A stretch of DNA of 64,000 nucleotides from the NCBI RefSeq assembly GCF_018129025.1, contig NZ_JAAEDI010000004.1, positions 186,001 through 250,000 of the forward strand, in the 5' to 3' direction. Position 1 is the first letter of the stretch. Every line of letters begins with the position of its first letter. The translations under genes were made by a program, and so were the position numbers. Shown here piece after piece: positions 45,522 through 53,288 of this stretch. Under the pieces are notes generated by a model, which worked only from the letters and a program-made list of their open reading frames with translations, did no database searches and had not been told where the DNA came from. This DNA comes from Neoroseomonas terrae. GTDB lineage: Bacteria; Pseudomonadota; Alphaproteobacteria; Acetobacterales; Acetobacteraceae.

Positions 45522-45872
45522 CTATCGGGGGGCGCTGGCGATGCAGTCGTTGCCGCGACTGGTAAAGCTTGCCACCCGCCCGCCAACGACCTCGAAGGTC
45601 GTGTCGCAATCCCAGGTCTGGACACTGACGCCGCCGGCCCAGCCCCAACCGGGGCCGGCATCCGCCGTGACGAACCGGCGCTCGTACTGGAGGAAGCTGC
45701 GGTTCCCGACGTTGAAGCTGCGGACCGGTACGCCGAGGGCGGCGACGAGGTCTGCCTCCGGCTTGCCGACATACTGGCCCATTCGGGCCTCGAAGCCCTG
45801 CCTGGTGGCGCAGCCCTGCAGCAGCAGGGTCCCACCCAGCGCCGCGACCAGAGCCGTCATTCTCCGTGCCAT
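45522..45872 (-). CDS. Putative small lipoprotein
   Basis: 116 residues. Signal peptide ARRMTALVAALGGTLLLQGC with lipobox LQGC, Cys20. The mature part has FEARMGQYVGKPEADLVAALGVP and RSFLQYERRFV, resembling the small lipoproteins of the SmpA/BamE-like fold in which a GKPEADL helix follows the anchor. Probably outer-membrane or periplasmic. It is one of the genes that interrupt the iron-sulfur region. The start at 45872 is favoured over one at 45899 by the leader. Confidence 0.7.
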   Translation of the reverse strand: MARRMTALVAALGGTLLLQGCATRQGFEARMGQYVGKPEADLVAALGVPVRSFNVGNRSFLQYERRFVTADAGPGWGWAGGVSVQTWDCDTTFEVVGGRVASFTSRGNDCIASAPR

Positions 45873-46048
45873 TCTCAAATGCCTTTCGCCGGACACCACC
45901 GCGGTGCGTTGCCTTGCAGATGCGTTCCAAGCGCAATGTCCGGCCGGACATGGCGTTCATCCCGATAGGGATGCGCAACCATTAGAGTAATTGCGAACGA
46001 ATCGCAACGGAGAGTGCCGCGGCGTATCGCGGCACCCCTGCCGTGGCG

Positions 46049-47017
46049 CTACTGCAGTTCCGGAATGACCCAGAGCGGCGCCTCGCCCCGCGCGACGCGC
46101 TGGCAGTTGTCGAAGGCGTTGCGGAACCGCGCCGGCTGGTTGTCCCAGGTCGGGCCCGCATAGTGCGGCGTCAGCACGACATTCTGCATCTTGAACAGCG
46201 GATTGTCGGCCGGCGGCGGCTCCTGGTCGAACACATCGAGGCCGGCGCCGGCGATCACCCCGCCGTCCAGCGCGGCGATCAGGGCCTTCTCGTCGATGAC
46301 CGGCCCGCGGCAGGTATTCACCAGGAAGGCCGTGTTCTTCATCAGCGCGAGTTCCGCCGCGCCGATCATGTGCTTCGACGCGGGCGTCAGCGGCACGTGC
46401 AGGGAAACGATGTCGGAGGTCCGCAGCACCTCGTTCAGCAGCCGGAACCGGACGGAAAGCGCGTCCTCCTCGGCCTCCGAGACGCGCTTGATGTCGTAGT
46501 ACTGCACGCGCATGCCGAAGGCGTTGGCCAGCCGCGCGACCTTCCGCCCGATCGCCCCGAGCCCGACGATGCCAAGCACCTTGTCGCGCAGCTCGAACAG
46601 CTTCACCGAGCCTGGGTTGTTGCCGCGCCAGCGGCCGCTGACGACGCTCTCATGCTGCCAGACGAGGCGCCGGCAGGTCGCCATCATCAGCATGATCGCG
46701 TGCTCGGACACCGCCGTGGAATTCGCCCCGCCATTGTTGCAGACGGGAATGCCGGCGCCGCGCGCGGCCTCGATGTCCACCGTGTCGTAGCCGGCCGAGA
46801 GGAGCTGGAACAGCTTCAGCTTCGGCGCCGCCGCGTAGAAGCCCGCATCGATCGCGCGGTTCCCGAAGCCCACCAGGTATTCCGCTTCGCCCAGCGCCGC
46901 CTTGAAGGCGTCGCTGCCGAAGGGGGCGATGACGAGCTCCATCTCGGCCGGCGCGATTTCCCGCGCGGTCGGAATGTCGGACAGCGGGCTGTCCATCATG
47001 AGTATGCGGGGCGCCAT
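46049..47017 (-). CDS. D-2-hydroxyacid dehydrogenase (NAD-dependent)
   Basis: 322 residues. Rossmann motif GLGAIGRKVARLA at 152-164, and the catalytic Arg237 in NTCRGPVID, Glu266 in DVFDQEP and His285 in LTPHYAGPT are all present. It reduces a 2-keto acid or oxidises a D-2-hydroxy acid in the cytoplasm. It lies on the minus strand between the two desulfurase parts and is preceded by a structured leader at 47097-47170, which may control it. Substrate not decidable. Confidence 0.9.
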   Translation of the reverse strand: MAPRILMMDSPLSDIPTAREIAPAEMELVIAPFGSDAFKAALGEAEYLVGFGNRAIDAGFYAAAPKLKLFQLLSAGYDTVDIEAARGAGIPVCNNGGANSTAVSEHAIMLMMATCRRLVWQHESVVSGRWRGNNPGSVKLFELRDKVLGIVGLGAIGRKVARLANAFGMRVQYYDIKRVSEAEEDALSVRFRLLNEVLRTSDIVSLHVPLTPASKHMIGAAELALMKNTAFLVNTCRGPVIDEKALIAALDGGVIAGAGLDVFDQEPPPADNPLFKMQNVVLTPHYAGPTWDNQPARFRNAFDNCQRVARGEAPLWVIPELQ

Positions 47018-47096
47018 GCGATGCTTCCTGGGGTTGCCCGGCCACGATACGCGGCGCGGGAAACCGGGCAAGCGGGCGGGCGGCTTGGCGCTCCGG

Positions 47097-47170
47097 CAGA
47101 AAAAGCGCCCGCTGCAACCTGAGCAGCGGGCGAGGTTGAAGTCAGCACGCCCCGAAAGGGGGTCCGGGGC
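47097..47170 (-). promoter_or_regulatory. Attenuator-like leader before the 2-hydroxyacid dehydrogenase
   Basis: On the minus strand, first a hairpin with stem GCCCCG/CGGGGC (47149-47170), then a 10-bp GC hairpin, CGCCCGCTGC (47106-47115) and GCAGCGGGCG (47123-47132), followed by a T run (complement of the AAAA at 47101-47104). The hairpin-plus-T terminator lies about 80 bases ahead of the dehydrogenase start on the same strand. AACCT just before the stem can pair with AGGTT in its loop. This looks like a leader that stops transcription in a controlled way. No riboswitch class is recognised. Confidence 0.5.
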
Positions 47171-47188
47171 AAAATCATAACGTCACAG

Positions 47189-47353
47189 CGATCGAAAGGT
47201 TCGCAGGAAGGCGATGAAGCCGCGTTGGTGCATGGCGGGCACAGCGACGGTGCACCCGGCCTGCGCCCTCAATATGATCCCCACTACTACGGAGCTTTCG
47301 TGCGGGATCCGGACGGCAACAAGATCGAGGCAGTCACCTATTCGGCGGACTAG
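47189..47353 (+). pseudogene. 3' remnant of a VOC (glyoxalase/bleomycin-resistance) family gene
   Basis: Read in one plus-strand phase to the TAG at 47351-47353, this gives GGHSDGAPGLRPQYDPHYYG followed by AFVRDPDGNKIEAVTYSAD, the standard C-terminal end of VOC-fold proteins with the metal-site Glu in NKIEAV. There is no start codon or N-terminal half; the left part, from about 47189, loses similarity. It is a broken gene, 144 bases from the left end of the IS element. Probably rearranged in the same series of events. Confidence 0.75.
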
Positions 47354-47489
47354 CCTGGAATCGGCGGCGATCGTGCTTGGCTCGAAGGCGGCTAATGGCG
47401 CAACGATCCCACCCCATTCACGGCGACCTATTTTGGGACCTGCCCGAGCTCGTAAGCCCTGCGACGCCGCAGCCATCGCTTGTCTTGAG

Positions 47490-47497
47490 TAATAATT
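47490..47497. repeat. Target-site duplication, left copy
   Basis: TAATAATT flanks the left inverted repeat of the IS; the identical octamer is at 49666-49673. Eight bases is the duplication length of IS1595-family transposition, and AT-rich target choice fits. Confidence 0.9.
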
Positions 47498-47519
47498 CCC
47501 AATTATCCCTTTGACAAAG
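47498..47519 (+). repeat. IS1595 left terminal inverted repeat
   Basis: 22 bases identical to the reverse complement of 49644-49665. Beyond it the two ends share only scattered matches. Confidence 0.92.
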
Positions 47520-47535
47520 GAAGGGCGGTTTCGGT

Positions 47536-48495
47536 ATGTCAATGGTCATGGCAACCGACCTGACCGCACCGATCTACACCGATGAAGCCGCAGCCCGCGC
47601 GCATCTGGAACGGCTGCGCTGGCCGAACGGCCCGGTTTGCCCGCACTGCGGTGTAATCGGCGAGGCGACCCGTCTTGCCGGTGAGGCGCATCGCCCCGGT
47701 TTGCTTGAGTGCCGCGCCTGCCGCCGCCAGTTCTCGGTTACGGTCGGCACGGTTTTCGAGCGCAGCCATGTGCCCCTGAACAAGTGGGTTCTGGCGACGC
47801 ATCTCATGTCGGCCAGCAAGAAGGGCATCAGCGCCCATCAGCTGCACCGCATGCTCGGCGTCACGTACAAGACGGCGTGGTTCATGGCGCACCGCATTCG
47901 CGAGGCGATGACGGATCAGAACCCCGGCCCGATTGGCGGCGAGGGCAAGGTTATCGAGGCCGATGAAGCATACCTCGGCAAGGTTGAAACCCCGGTTCCG
48001 AGCAGCAGCCGCAAGGGCCGCCCGTATCTCAAGCGCGATATCTCCAAGCAGAAGCGCCCCATCGTCGCGCTGGTCGAGCGCGGCGGCGAAGTCCGCGCGA
48101 TGCACATGCCGGTCGTGACCGGTGAAAACATTCGCGACGCGCTGGTGCGCAACGCGGATCGCGCCAGCCGCCTGCACACTGACGAAAGCCGCCTCTATCC
48201 TAAGGTCGGCGCCGAGTTTGCCGCGCATGAGACAGTGCAGCACTCCGCCGGAGAGTATGCCCGCGGCGACGTCACCACCAACTCGGTTGAAGGCTTCTTC
48301 GGCATCCTCAAGCGCGGCATGCGCGGCGTGTATCAGCACTGTGGAGAGCAGCACTTCCAGCGCTACATCAACGAATTTGCATTCCGCTATAACAACCGCG
48401 TTCGCCTTGGCGTGGACGACAATGCCCGCGCCCGCCTTGTCTTGCTCGGCATCACCGGCAAGCGTCTGACCTATCGGCGGATTGGTGTCGCCTAA
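47536..48495 (+). CDS. IS1595 family transposase
   Basis: 319 residues. N-terminal zinc ribbon CPHCG and CRACRRQ (around 34 to 60), a helix-turn-helix-like ISAHQLHRMLGVTYKTAWFMAHRI, then the DDE-type catalytic core: VIEADEAYLGK with the first Asp, LHTDESRLYPKVG with the second, and TTNSVEGFFGILKRGMRGVYQH with the last acidic position in the family's NSVE context. FNYN-type FRYNNR ends the core. It moves the element by cutting at the 22-bp inverted repeats. Ribosome site AAGGAAGGG precedes the ATG. Confidence 0.95.
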   Translation: MSMVMATDLTAPIYTDEAAARAHLERLRWPNGPVCPHCGVIGEATRLAGEAHRPGLLECRACRRQFSVTVGTVFERSHVPLNKWVLATHLMSASKKGISAHQLHRMLGVTYKTAWFMAHRIREAMTDQNPGPIGGEGKVIEADEAYLGKVETPVPSSSRKGRPYLKRDISKQKRPIVALVERGGEVRAMHMPVVTGENIRDALVRNADRASRLHTDESRLYPKVGAEFAAHETVQHSAGEYARGDVTTNSVEGFFGILKRGMRGVYQHCGEQHFQRYINEFAFRYNNRVRLGVDDNARARLVLLGITGKRLTYRRIGVA

Positions 48496-48716
48496 GACGC
48501 CGAGGCAGATGGCTCGTTGGTTTCTTCGCTGGCAGCGAAGGCAGGGCAAATAATTGAATTTGCCTCATGAGTGAGAATCCCCACAAAATCGGCGCCAGCC
48601 ATCGCGCGCACTTTTTGAATGGCCTCGCCTTGGGATTTAGCGAGCACGTGAAACGCGTGCTCCTTTCCGTTGTGCTGGAACGTAAAGCCGAAAGAAAGCA
48701 AGGAATACAGGACCAT
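48492..48716 (-). CDS. Small cargo protein, unknown (IS1595 element)
   Basis: 74 residues: FTFQHNGKEHAFHVLAKSQGEAIQKVRAMAGADFVGILTHE, a pattern of beta-strand followed by a helix, as in small IS-borne cargo proteins. It is on the strand opposite to the transposase and overlaps its stop by 4 bases. Its start codon overlaps that of the DUF1508-like gene head to head at 48714-48717. Whether both are expressed is uncertain. No known function. Confidence 0.45.
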   Translation of the reverse strand: MVLYSLLSFGFTFQHNGKEHAFHVLAKSQGEAIQKVRAMAGADFVGILTHEANSIICPAFAASEETNEPSASAS

Positions 48717-48906
48717 GGCCGACGTTACCTACCCTTGTTATTGGTTAAAGAAAGATCAAAGCGGCGGGTGGTACTGGATATACTACGCCAAGAACGGCGA
48801 AGAAATCGCAAGGAGCAGCGAAAGCTACGTTAAATACGACGATTGCCTCCACGCGGTTCGGCTCGTTCAGAATTCTTCTGATCATCAAGTGTTCTTTTCG
48901 AAATAG
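48715..48906 (+). CDS. DUF1508 (YegP-like) cargo protein
   Basis: 63 residues: YPCYWLKKDQSGGWYWIYYA then KNGEEIARSSESYVKYDDC and LHAVRLVQNSSDHQVFF, one YegP/DUF1508 repeat. AAGGAATACAGG precedes the ATG as a ribosome site. The family is small, of unknown function, often present in one to two copies per protein. It belongs to the cargo of the IS. Codon choice is less GC-rich than the chromosome, consistent with a foreign origin. Confidence 0.7.
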   Translation: MADVTYPCYWLKKDQSGGWYWIYYAKNGEEIARSSESYVKYDDCLHAVRLVQNSSDHQVFFSK

Positions 48907-49018
48907 AAATAGGCTTCTTCGCGTGTGCCTTGCGTGCCGCCGATGGCCGCTTCGGCGTCGCCAGCATTCGTTTCAACGCGGCGTCGCGGCGATCGGCGTC
49001 ATCCTCGGGAGTGCTCAT
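48830..49018 (-). CDS. Small basic antisense frame in IS cargo (antitoxin-like)
   Basis: 62 residues: STPEDDADRRDAALKRMLATP then KRPSAARKAHAKKPISISKRT, a pattern like the short DxALKRMLxTP antitoxin-type proteins. It overlaps the end of the DUF1508-like gene by 77 bases on the opposite strand. Its start codon overlaps the start codon of the HEPN-like gene head to head (49016-49019). The ribosome site is weak. It could be a false frame; the sequence similarity pattern is the only support. Confidence 0.35.
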   Translation of the reverse strand: MSTPEDDADRRDAALKRMLATPKRPSAARKAHAKKPISISKRTLDDQKNSERAEPRGGNRRI

Positions 49019-49601
49019 GTCCGCTGAACCACCAATCATCTATGATTTTGACCCTCGCAACCTACCACCTGAATTGCTGCGGGCAGTAGGTCTCGTTGTC
49101 GCCGCCTCTGCGCGGACTGAGGCGATCGTACAGACCCTCATCGGCGGCCTACTTCAAATCGACGAAATTGAGGCCATAGCATTAAGCGCTCACATGAGCG
49201 CCCCGCTGAGGGATCAGATCGCTCGCTCACTCATGGAAATCAATGCAGTCAGCCCGAGTTTGGTTCACGAAGTTGATGCCCTGCTGGATGTTATTGGCGA
49301 GGCAGCGCGGCGCCGGAACGCCATCGTCCACAACTCATTCGTGCAGAATCCAGATACCGGGCAGATACTAAGCCTCCGTGAGGCGGCGCGCGGCAGCCTT
49401 CGAGTAGAATTAAAGCCGGTGACCGTCGAGGAAATCGAGCAAGAAGCGGCGCTGATCTATGAGAGCGGAATGGCGCTCTACGAGTTCATGACCCTTTACG
49501 AAATCTTCCCGCACGACCGAACGCGCTCGGTCGGCCTCCCACTGAAGCGAGGAAAAAAGGCGCGAGAATCGCTCGTTAAGGGAGCGCTGCAAAAGCGCTG
49601 A
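49017..49601 (+). CDS. HEPN-like protein, IS cargo
   Basis: 194 residues, all helical in outline. The motif RRRNAIVHNSF contains Arg100 and His105, the R-x4-H pattern of HEPN ribonucleases and nucleotide-binding proteins. A good CGGGAG ribosome site is 7 bases before the ATG. Nothing in the sequence shows transmembrane parts or a signal. It may be an RNA-cutting toxin or a neutral passenger; no experiment is implied. It is the largest cargo gene of the IS and lies next to the right inverted repeat. Confidence 0.65.
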   Translation: MSAEPPIIYDFDPRNLPPELLRAVGLVVAASARTEAIVQTLIGGLLQIDEIEAIALSAHMSAPLRDQIARSLMEINAVSPSLVHEVDALLDVIGEAARRRNAIVHNSFVQNPDTGQILSLREAARGSLRVELKPVTVEEIEQEAALIYESGMALYEFMTLYEIFPHDRTRSVGLPLKRGKKARESLVKGALQKR

Positions 49602-49643
49602 TGCCGGCCTGTCACGCTCGCCAGACATAGGAATCGGCCTCTA

Positions 49644-49665
49644 CTTTGTCAAAGGGATAATTGGG
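49644..49665 (-). repeat. IS1595 right terminal inverted repeat
   Basis: 22 bases that are the exact reverse complement of the left end at 47498-47519. Immediately followed by the second copy of the target duplication. Confidence 0.92.
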
Positions 49666-49673
49666 TAATAATT
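49666..49673. repeat. Target-site duplication, right copy
   Basis: TAATAATT, identical to 47490-47497, directly after the right end of the element. Confidence 0.9.
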
Positions 49674-49893
49674 CCTATTATAAGCCGCGGGTGGCCGGAG
49701 GGGTAGCCCATGATGCCAAGCCGTGTGAGTTGCAGCCCGTGCACCATCACCTGATGTGGCAGGCCGCCGCGTCGCCCAAGGCGCGTGCGGTACACTGTTC
49801 CGCCTGCCATTTGTCCAAAGCCGACGCTTTTGGCAGGTTCTTCAACTTCCGGTTGCCCTCCCGCTCCCAGCCATCCCGGCCCATCTTGCCGCC

Positions 49894-51084
49894 ATGACCG
49901 TCCCGCCGAACCGCCCGATCTACCTCGACTGCCACGCGACGACCCCGGTCGATCCGCGCGTCCTGGCGGCGATGCGCCCCTGGTGGGAGCAGAACTTCGC
50001 CAACCCCGGCAGCGTCGAGCACGCCATGGGCCGCGCGGCTGAGGAAGCCGTCGAAAATGCCCGCAGCCACGTCGCGGACCTCATCGGCGCCGACGCGAAG
50101 GAGATCGTGCTGACCTCCGGCGCGACCGAGGCGAACAACCTCGCCATCAAGGGCGCCGCGCGCTTCGCCGCGGCGCAGGGCAGCGGCCGCCGCCGCATCG
50201 TCACTGTCGCGACCGAGCACAAATGCGTCCTCGAAAGCGTGAGGGCGCTGGCCGAGGAAGGCTTCGAGCCGGTGTTCCTGCCGGTCGGCGCAAGCGGCCT
50301 GCTGGACCCCGCCGTGCTGCGCACGGCGGTCGATGACGGAACGCTGCTCGTCTCCGTTATGGCGGTGAACAACGAGATCGGCGTGATCCAGGATCTCGCC
50401 ACGATCGGCGCCATCGCGAAGGAAGCCGGCGCGCTGTTCCACACCGACGCCGCGCAGGCAGCCGGGCGCATCCCGCTGGATGTCGAGGAGATCAGGGCCG
50501 ACCTGCTGTCGCTCTCGGCGCACAAGATGTACGGGCCGAAGGGCATCGGCGCGCTCTATGTCCGCCGCCGGCCGCGGGTGCGGATCGCGCCGCTGTTCTC
50601 CGGCGGTGGGCAGGAACGGGGCCTGCGCTCGGGCACCCTGCCGGCCCCGCTGGTCGTCGGCTTGGGGGAGGCGGCGCGTATCGCGGCCACCGAAGGGCTG
50701 CTCGATGCCGGCCGCATCGCCGGCCAGCGCGACCTGTTCCTCGCGGCGCTCACCGCCGCCGTGCCCGGCGTCGTGCAGAACGCGGCGGATGCGCCGCGCG
50801 TGACCGGCAACCTCAACATCGCGTTCCCTGGCGGCGTGCCTGCCCAGGCGATCATGGCGGCCGCGCCGGGGGTCTGCGTCTCGACCGGCTCCGCCTGTTC
50901 CTCGGCGGAGGTCGAGCCTTCCTACGTTCTCCAGGCCATTGGCCTGGACGATCCCCGGGCCCGCGCCACCTTGCGGATCGGCATCGGACGCTTTACCTCG
51001 CCCGCCGATGTGCAGCAGGCCGCCGCGATGCTCGCGGAAGGCTGGCGACGGGCGATTTCCGACATGAGCAGGGCGGCGGAGTAG
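49894..51084 (+). CDS. iscS: Cysteine desulfurase, second copy (IscS-like)
   Basis: 396 residues, standard IscS length. Opens RPIYLDCHATTPVDPRVLAAM. PLP aspartate in FHTDAAQAAGR, Lys211 in SAHKMYGPKGIGALYVRR and the sulfur-carrying Cys335 in TGSACSSAEVEPSYVLQAIG. It gives sulfur to Fe-S scaffolds, ferredoxin and to MnmA, whose gene lies downstream. The ATG at 49894 is used because the upstream in-frame sequence is unrelated to the family. It is 2 bases from the ferredoxin gene. Confidence 0.95.
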   Translation: MTVPPNRPIYLDCHATTPVDPRVLAAMRPWWEQNFANPGSVEHAMGRAAEEAVENARSHVADLIGADAKEIVLTSGATEANNLAIKGAARFAAAQGSGRRRIVTVATEHKCVLESVRALAEEGFEPVFLPVGASGLLDPAVLRTAVDDGTLLVSVMAVNNEIGVIQDLATIGAIAKEAGALFHTDAAQAAGRIPLDVEEIRADLLSLSAHKMYGPKGIGALYVRRRPRVRIAPLFSGGGQERGLRSGTLPAPLVVGLGEAARIAATEGLLDAGRIAGQRDLFLAALTAAVPGVVQNAADAPRVTGNLNIAFPGGVPAQAIMAAAPGVCVSTGSACSSAEVEPSYVLQAIGLDDPRARATLRIGIGRFTSPADVQQAAAMLAEGWRRAISDMSRAAE

Positions 51085-51086
51085 AC

Positions 51087-51416
51087 ATGCCGAAGATGGT
51101 CTTCGTATTGCGAGACGGGACGCGCAAGGAAGTGGATGCGCCGCTCGGGCTGTCCGTGCTTGAGATCGCGCACCGCCACGATGTCGATATCGAAGGCGCG
51201 TGCGAGGGCTCGCTCGCCTGTTCCACCTGCCATGTCGTCGTGGACCCCGATTGGTTCGGCAAGCTGGCGGCACCGACCGAGGACGAGGAGGACATGCTCG
51301 ACCTCGCCTTCGATCTGCAGGAGACGTCGCGTCTCGGCTGCCAGCTCATCATGACCGACAAGCTCGACGGTCTCGTCGTGAAGCTGCCCGCCGGCAGCCG
51401 CAACGCGGGGGGCTGA
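51087..51416 (+). CDS. fdx: [2Fe-2S] ferredoxin (Isc-type)
   Basis: 109 residues. Cluster cysteines are Cys39, Cys45 and Cys48 in GACEGSLACSTCHVVV and Cys85 in SRLGCQLIMT. This is the adrenodoxin/Fdx type used as electron donor in cluster assembly. It follows iscS by 2 bases, indicating co-transcription. No IscU, IscA or HscBA in the window. Confidence 0.95.
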   Translation: MPKMVFVLRDGTRKEVDAPLGLSVLEIAHRHDVDIEGACEGSLACSTCHVVVDPDWFGKLAAPTEDEEDMLDLAFDLQETSRLGCQLIMTDKLDGLVVKLPAGSRNAGG

Positions 51417-51420
51417 GGGC

Positions 51421-52140
51421 GTGTCCGTGCCGCGCTGGGAGACGGATTTCGGTGCGGAGGGTGGCCTCTTCCGTCGGCTGCGCGCCGCCGCGGGGGCGGA
51501 TTGGGCAGGCTACACGTGGCATCCCTTCGTGCGCGCCCTGTCGGACGGGTCGCTGTCGCTGAAGGGCTTCCAGACCTACCTGATCCAGGACTACCTGTTC
51601 CTGATTCATTTCGCCCGCGCCAAGGCGCTCGCCGTTGTGAAGGGCGAGAGCATCCAGGCCATGCGCGACAAGGCCGCCGCCGTGCTGGCCATCCTGGACG
51701 AGACGAAGCTCCACCTGAAGTACTGCGCGGAATGGGGCCTGTCCGAGGCCGATGTGATCGCGACCCCGGAAAGCGCCGAGACTGTCTCCTACACCCGCTG
51801 GGTGCTCGATCGGGGGCTGCATGGCGACATCCTGGACCTTGAGATCGCGCTGATCCCCTGCACGGTGGGGTATGGGGAGGTCGCGCTGCGCATCCTCGCC
51901 GACCCGGCGCGCAAGGTGGCCGGGAATGTCTATCAGTCATGGATCAACACCTATGGCGCAACGGATTACCAGGCGATGGCCCGCGCCGCCGCCGCGCGGA
52001 TCGATGCGCTGGGCGAGAGCCATGGCGGGGAGGCGCGCTTCGCGAAGCTCGCCGCCGATTTCGCCGAGGCCGCGCGGCTGGAGCAGCGCTTCTGGCAGCA
52101 GGGGCTGGATGCCGGCGGCGGCATCGTCGGCAATGGCTAG
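51421..52140 (+). CDS. tenA: TenA/thiaminase II family protein
   Basis: 239 residues with a GTG start at 51421, 4 bases after the ferredoxin stop. TenA-fold segments are WHPFVRALSDGSLSLKGFQTYLIQDYLFLIHFARAKALA and LIPCTVGYGEVALRI with the active-site Cys in the PCTVGYGE motif. It hydrolyses aminopyrimidines for thiamine salvage or degrades thiamine. Why it sits among sulfur genes is not clear; thiamine also contains sulfur from IscS. Function by family only. Confidence 0.85.
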   Translation: MSVPRWETDFGAEGGLFRRLRAAAGADWAGYTWHPFVRALSDGSLSLKGFQTYLIQDYLFLIHFARAKALAVVKGESIQAMRDKAAAVLAILDETKLHLKYCAEWGLSEADVIATPESAETVSYTRWVLDRGLHGDILDLEIALIPCTVGYGEVALRILADPARKVAGNVYQSWINTYGATDYQAMARAAAARIDALGESHGGEARFAKLAADFAEAARLEQRFWQQGLDAGGGIVGNG

Positions 52141-52164
52141 GGGCGGCGCCATGCCGTGCCGGCG

Positions 52165-53268
52165 ATGAGGATCCTCGTCGCCATGTCCGGGGGTGTCGAT
52201 TCCTCGGTGGTCGCCGGGCTGCTGGCCGAGCAGGGCCACGAGGTGGTTGGCGCGACGCTGCAGCTCTATGACCACGGCGCGGCGGCGAAAAAGAAGGGCG
52301 CCTGCTGTGCCGGGCAGGACATCCATGACGCACGCGACGTCGCGGACCGGCTCGGCATCCCGCACTACGTGCTGGACCGCGAGCAGGTGTTCCGGCGCGA
52401 GGTGATCGGCGACTTCGCCGACACCTATGCCCGCGGCGAAACGCCGATCCCCTGCATCCGTTGCAATCAGACGGTGAAGTTCCGCGACCTGGTGGCGCTC
52501 GCCCGCGACCTGGGCTGCGAGGCCCTGGCGACGGGCCACTACGCCCGCCGCGTGGAAGGGGCCGACGGCGCGGAGTTGCACCGGGCGGCCGACCCGGCGC
52601 GGGACCAGTCCTACTTCCTGGCGGCGACAACTCGCGAACAGCTCGGCTTCGCACGCTTCCCCCTGGGCGGGTATCCGGACAAGGCAGCGGTGCGCGCCGT
52701 GGCGGCGCGGCTCGGCCTCGCGGTCGCGGACAAGCCGGACAGCCAGGACATCTGCTTCGTCCCCGAGGGCCGCTACGATTCGCTGGTGGCGAAGCTGCGC
52801 CCCGACGCCGTCGCGCCGGGTGAGGTCGTTCATGCCGATGGCCGCGTGCTTGGCAGCCATGCCGGCATCGCGCGGTACACGGTCGGGCAGGGCAGGGGCC
52901 TCGGCAACGCCTCCTGGGATGGCGATGAGAGGCTGTACGTCGCGGGCGTCGATGCCGGGCGGCGGCGAGTGGTGCTGGCGCCCCGTGGCGCGCTGGAATC
53001 GGCCGAGGCGACGCTTGGAGAGGTAAACTGGCTGGTCGACCCCCCGGACGCGCCACGCCGCTGCACCGTGAAGCTGCGCGCGCGGGAAGTGCCGCGCGAC
53101 GCTGTGGTGGCGTGGGATGCCGATGCGGGCTTGGCGCGCGTGACGCTCGATGTGCCGGGAATCGTCGCCCCCGGGCAGGCCTGCGTGATGTATGATGAGG
53201 ACCGTGTTCTCGGCGGCGGGTTCCTGCGTGTCGCGGGGACGGTTGACAGGGCGCGGGCCGCGGCCTAA
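52165..53268 (+). CDS. mnmA: tRNA-specific 2-thiouridylase MnmA
   Basis: 367 residues. PP-loop SGGVDSS at 8-14, the catalytic cysteines Cys100 in [11 protein letters not shown] and Cys197 in [11 protein letters not shown], and a C-terminal beta-barrel. It thiolates U34 of Lys, Glu and Gln tRNAs with sulfur from the IscS/Tus-type relay. The ATG at 52165 with [14 protein letters not shown] fits; a GTG at 52156 in frame would give three extra residues. A tRNA gene follows 20 bases downstream of the stop. Confidence 0.95.
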   Translation: MRILVAMSGGVDSSVVAGLLAEQGHEVVGATLQLYDHGAAAKKKGACCAGQDIHDARDVADRLGIPHYVLDREQVFRREVIGDFADTYARGETPIPCIRCNQTVKFRDLVALARDLGCEALATGHYARRVEGADGAELHRAADPARDQSYFLAATTREQLGFARFPLGGYPDKAAVRAVAARLGLAVADKPDSQDICFVPEGRYDSLVAKLRPDAVAPGEVVHADGRVLGSHAGIARYTVGQGRGLGNASWDGDERLYVAGVDAGRRRVVLAPRGALESAEATLGEVNWLVDPPDAPRRCTVKLRAREVPRDAVVAWDADAGLARVTLDVPGIVAPGQACVMYDEDRVLGGGFLRVAGTVDRARAAA

Positions 53269-53288
53269 CTCGCGGCCCTCACTTCGAT

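Larger units (their letters stand above)
47498..49665. mobile_element. Complete IS1595-family insertion sequence with cargo genes
   Basis: The element is 2168 bases. Left end 47498-47519 and right end 49644-49665 form a perfect 22-bp inverted repeat starting CCCAATTATCCC. It is flanked by an 8-bp duplication, TAATAATT. The transposase occupies the left 1 kb; the right half carries up to four small genes not involved in transposition. The 5' end of the transposase starts 16 bases after the left repeat. Perfect ends and duplication suggest a recent, intact insertion. It sits between a VOC remnant and the second cysteine desulfurase. Confidence 0.93.
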
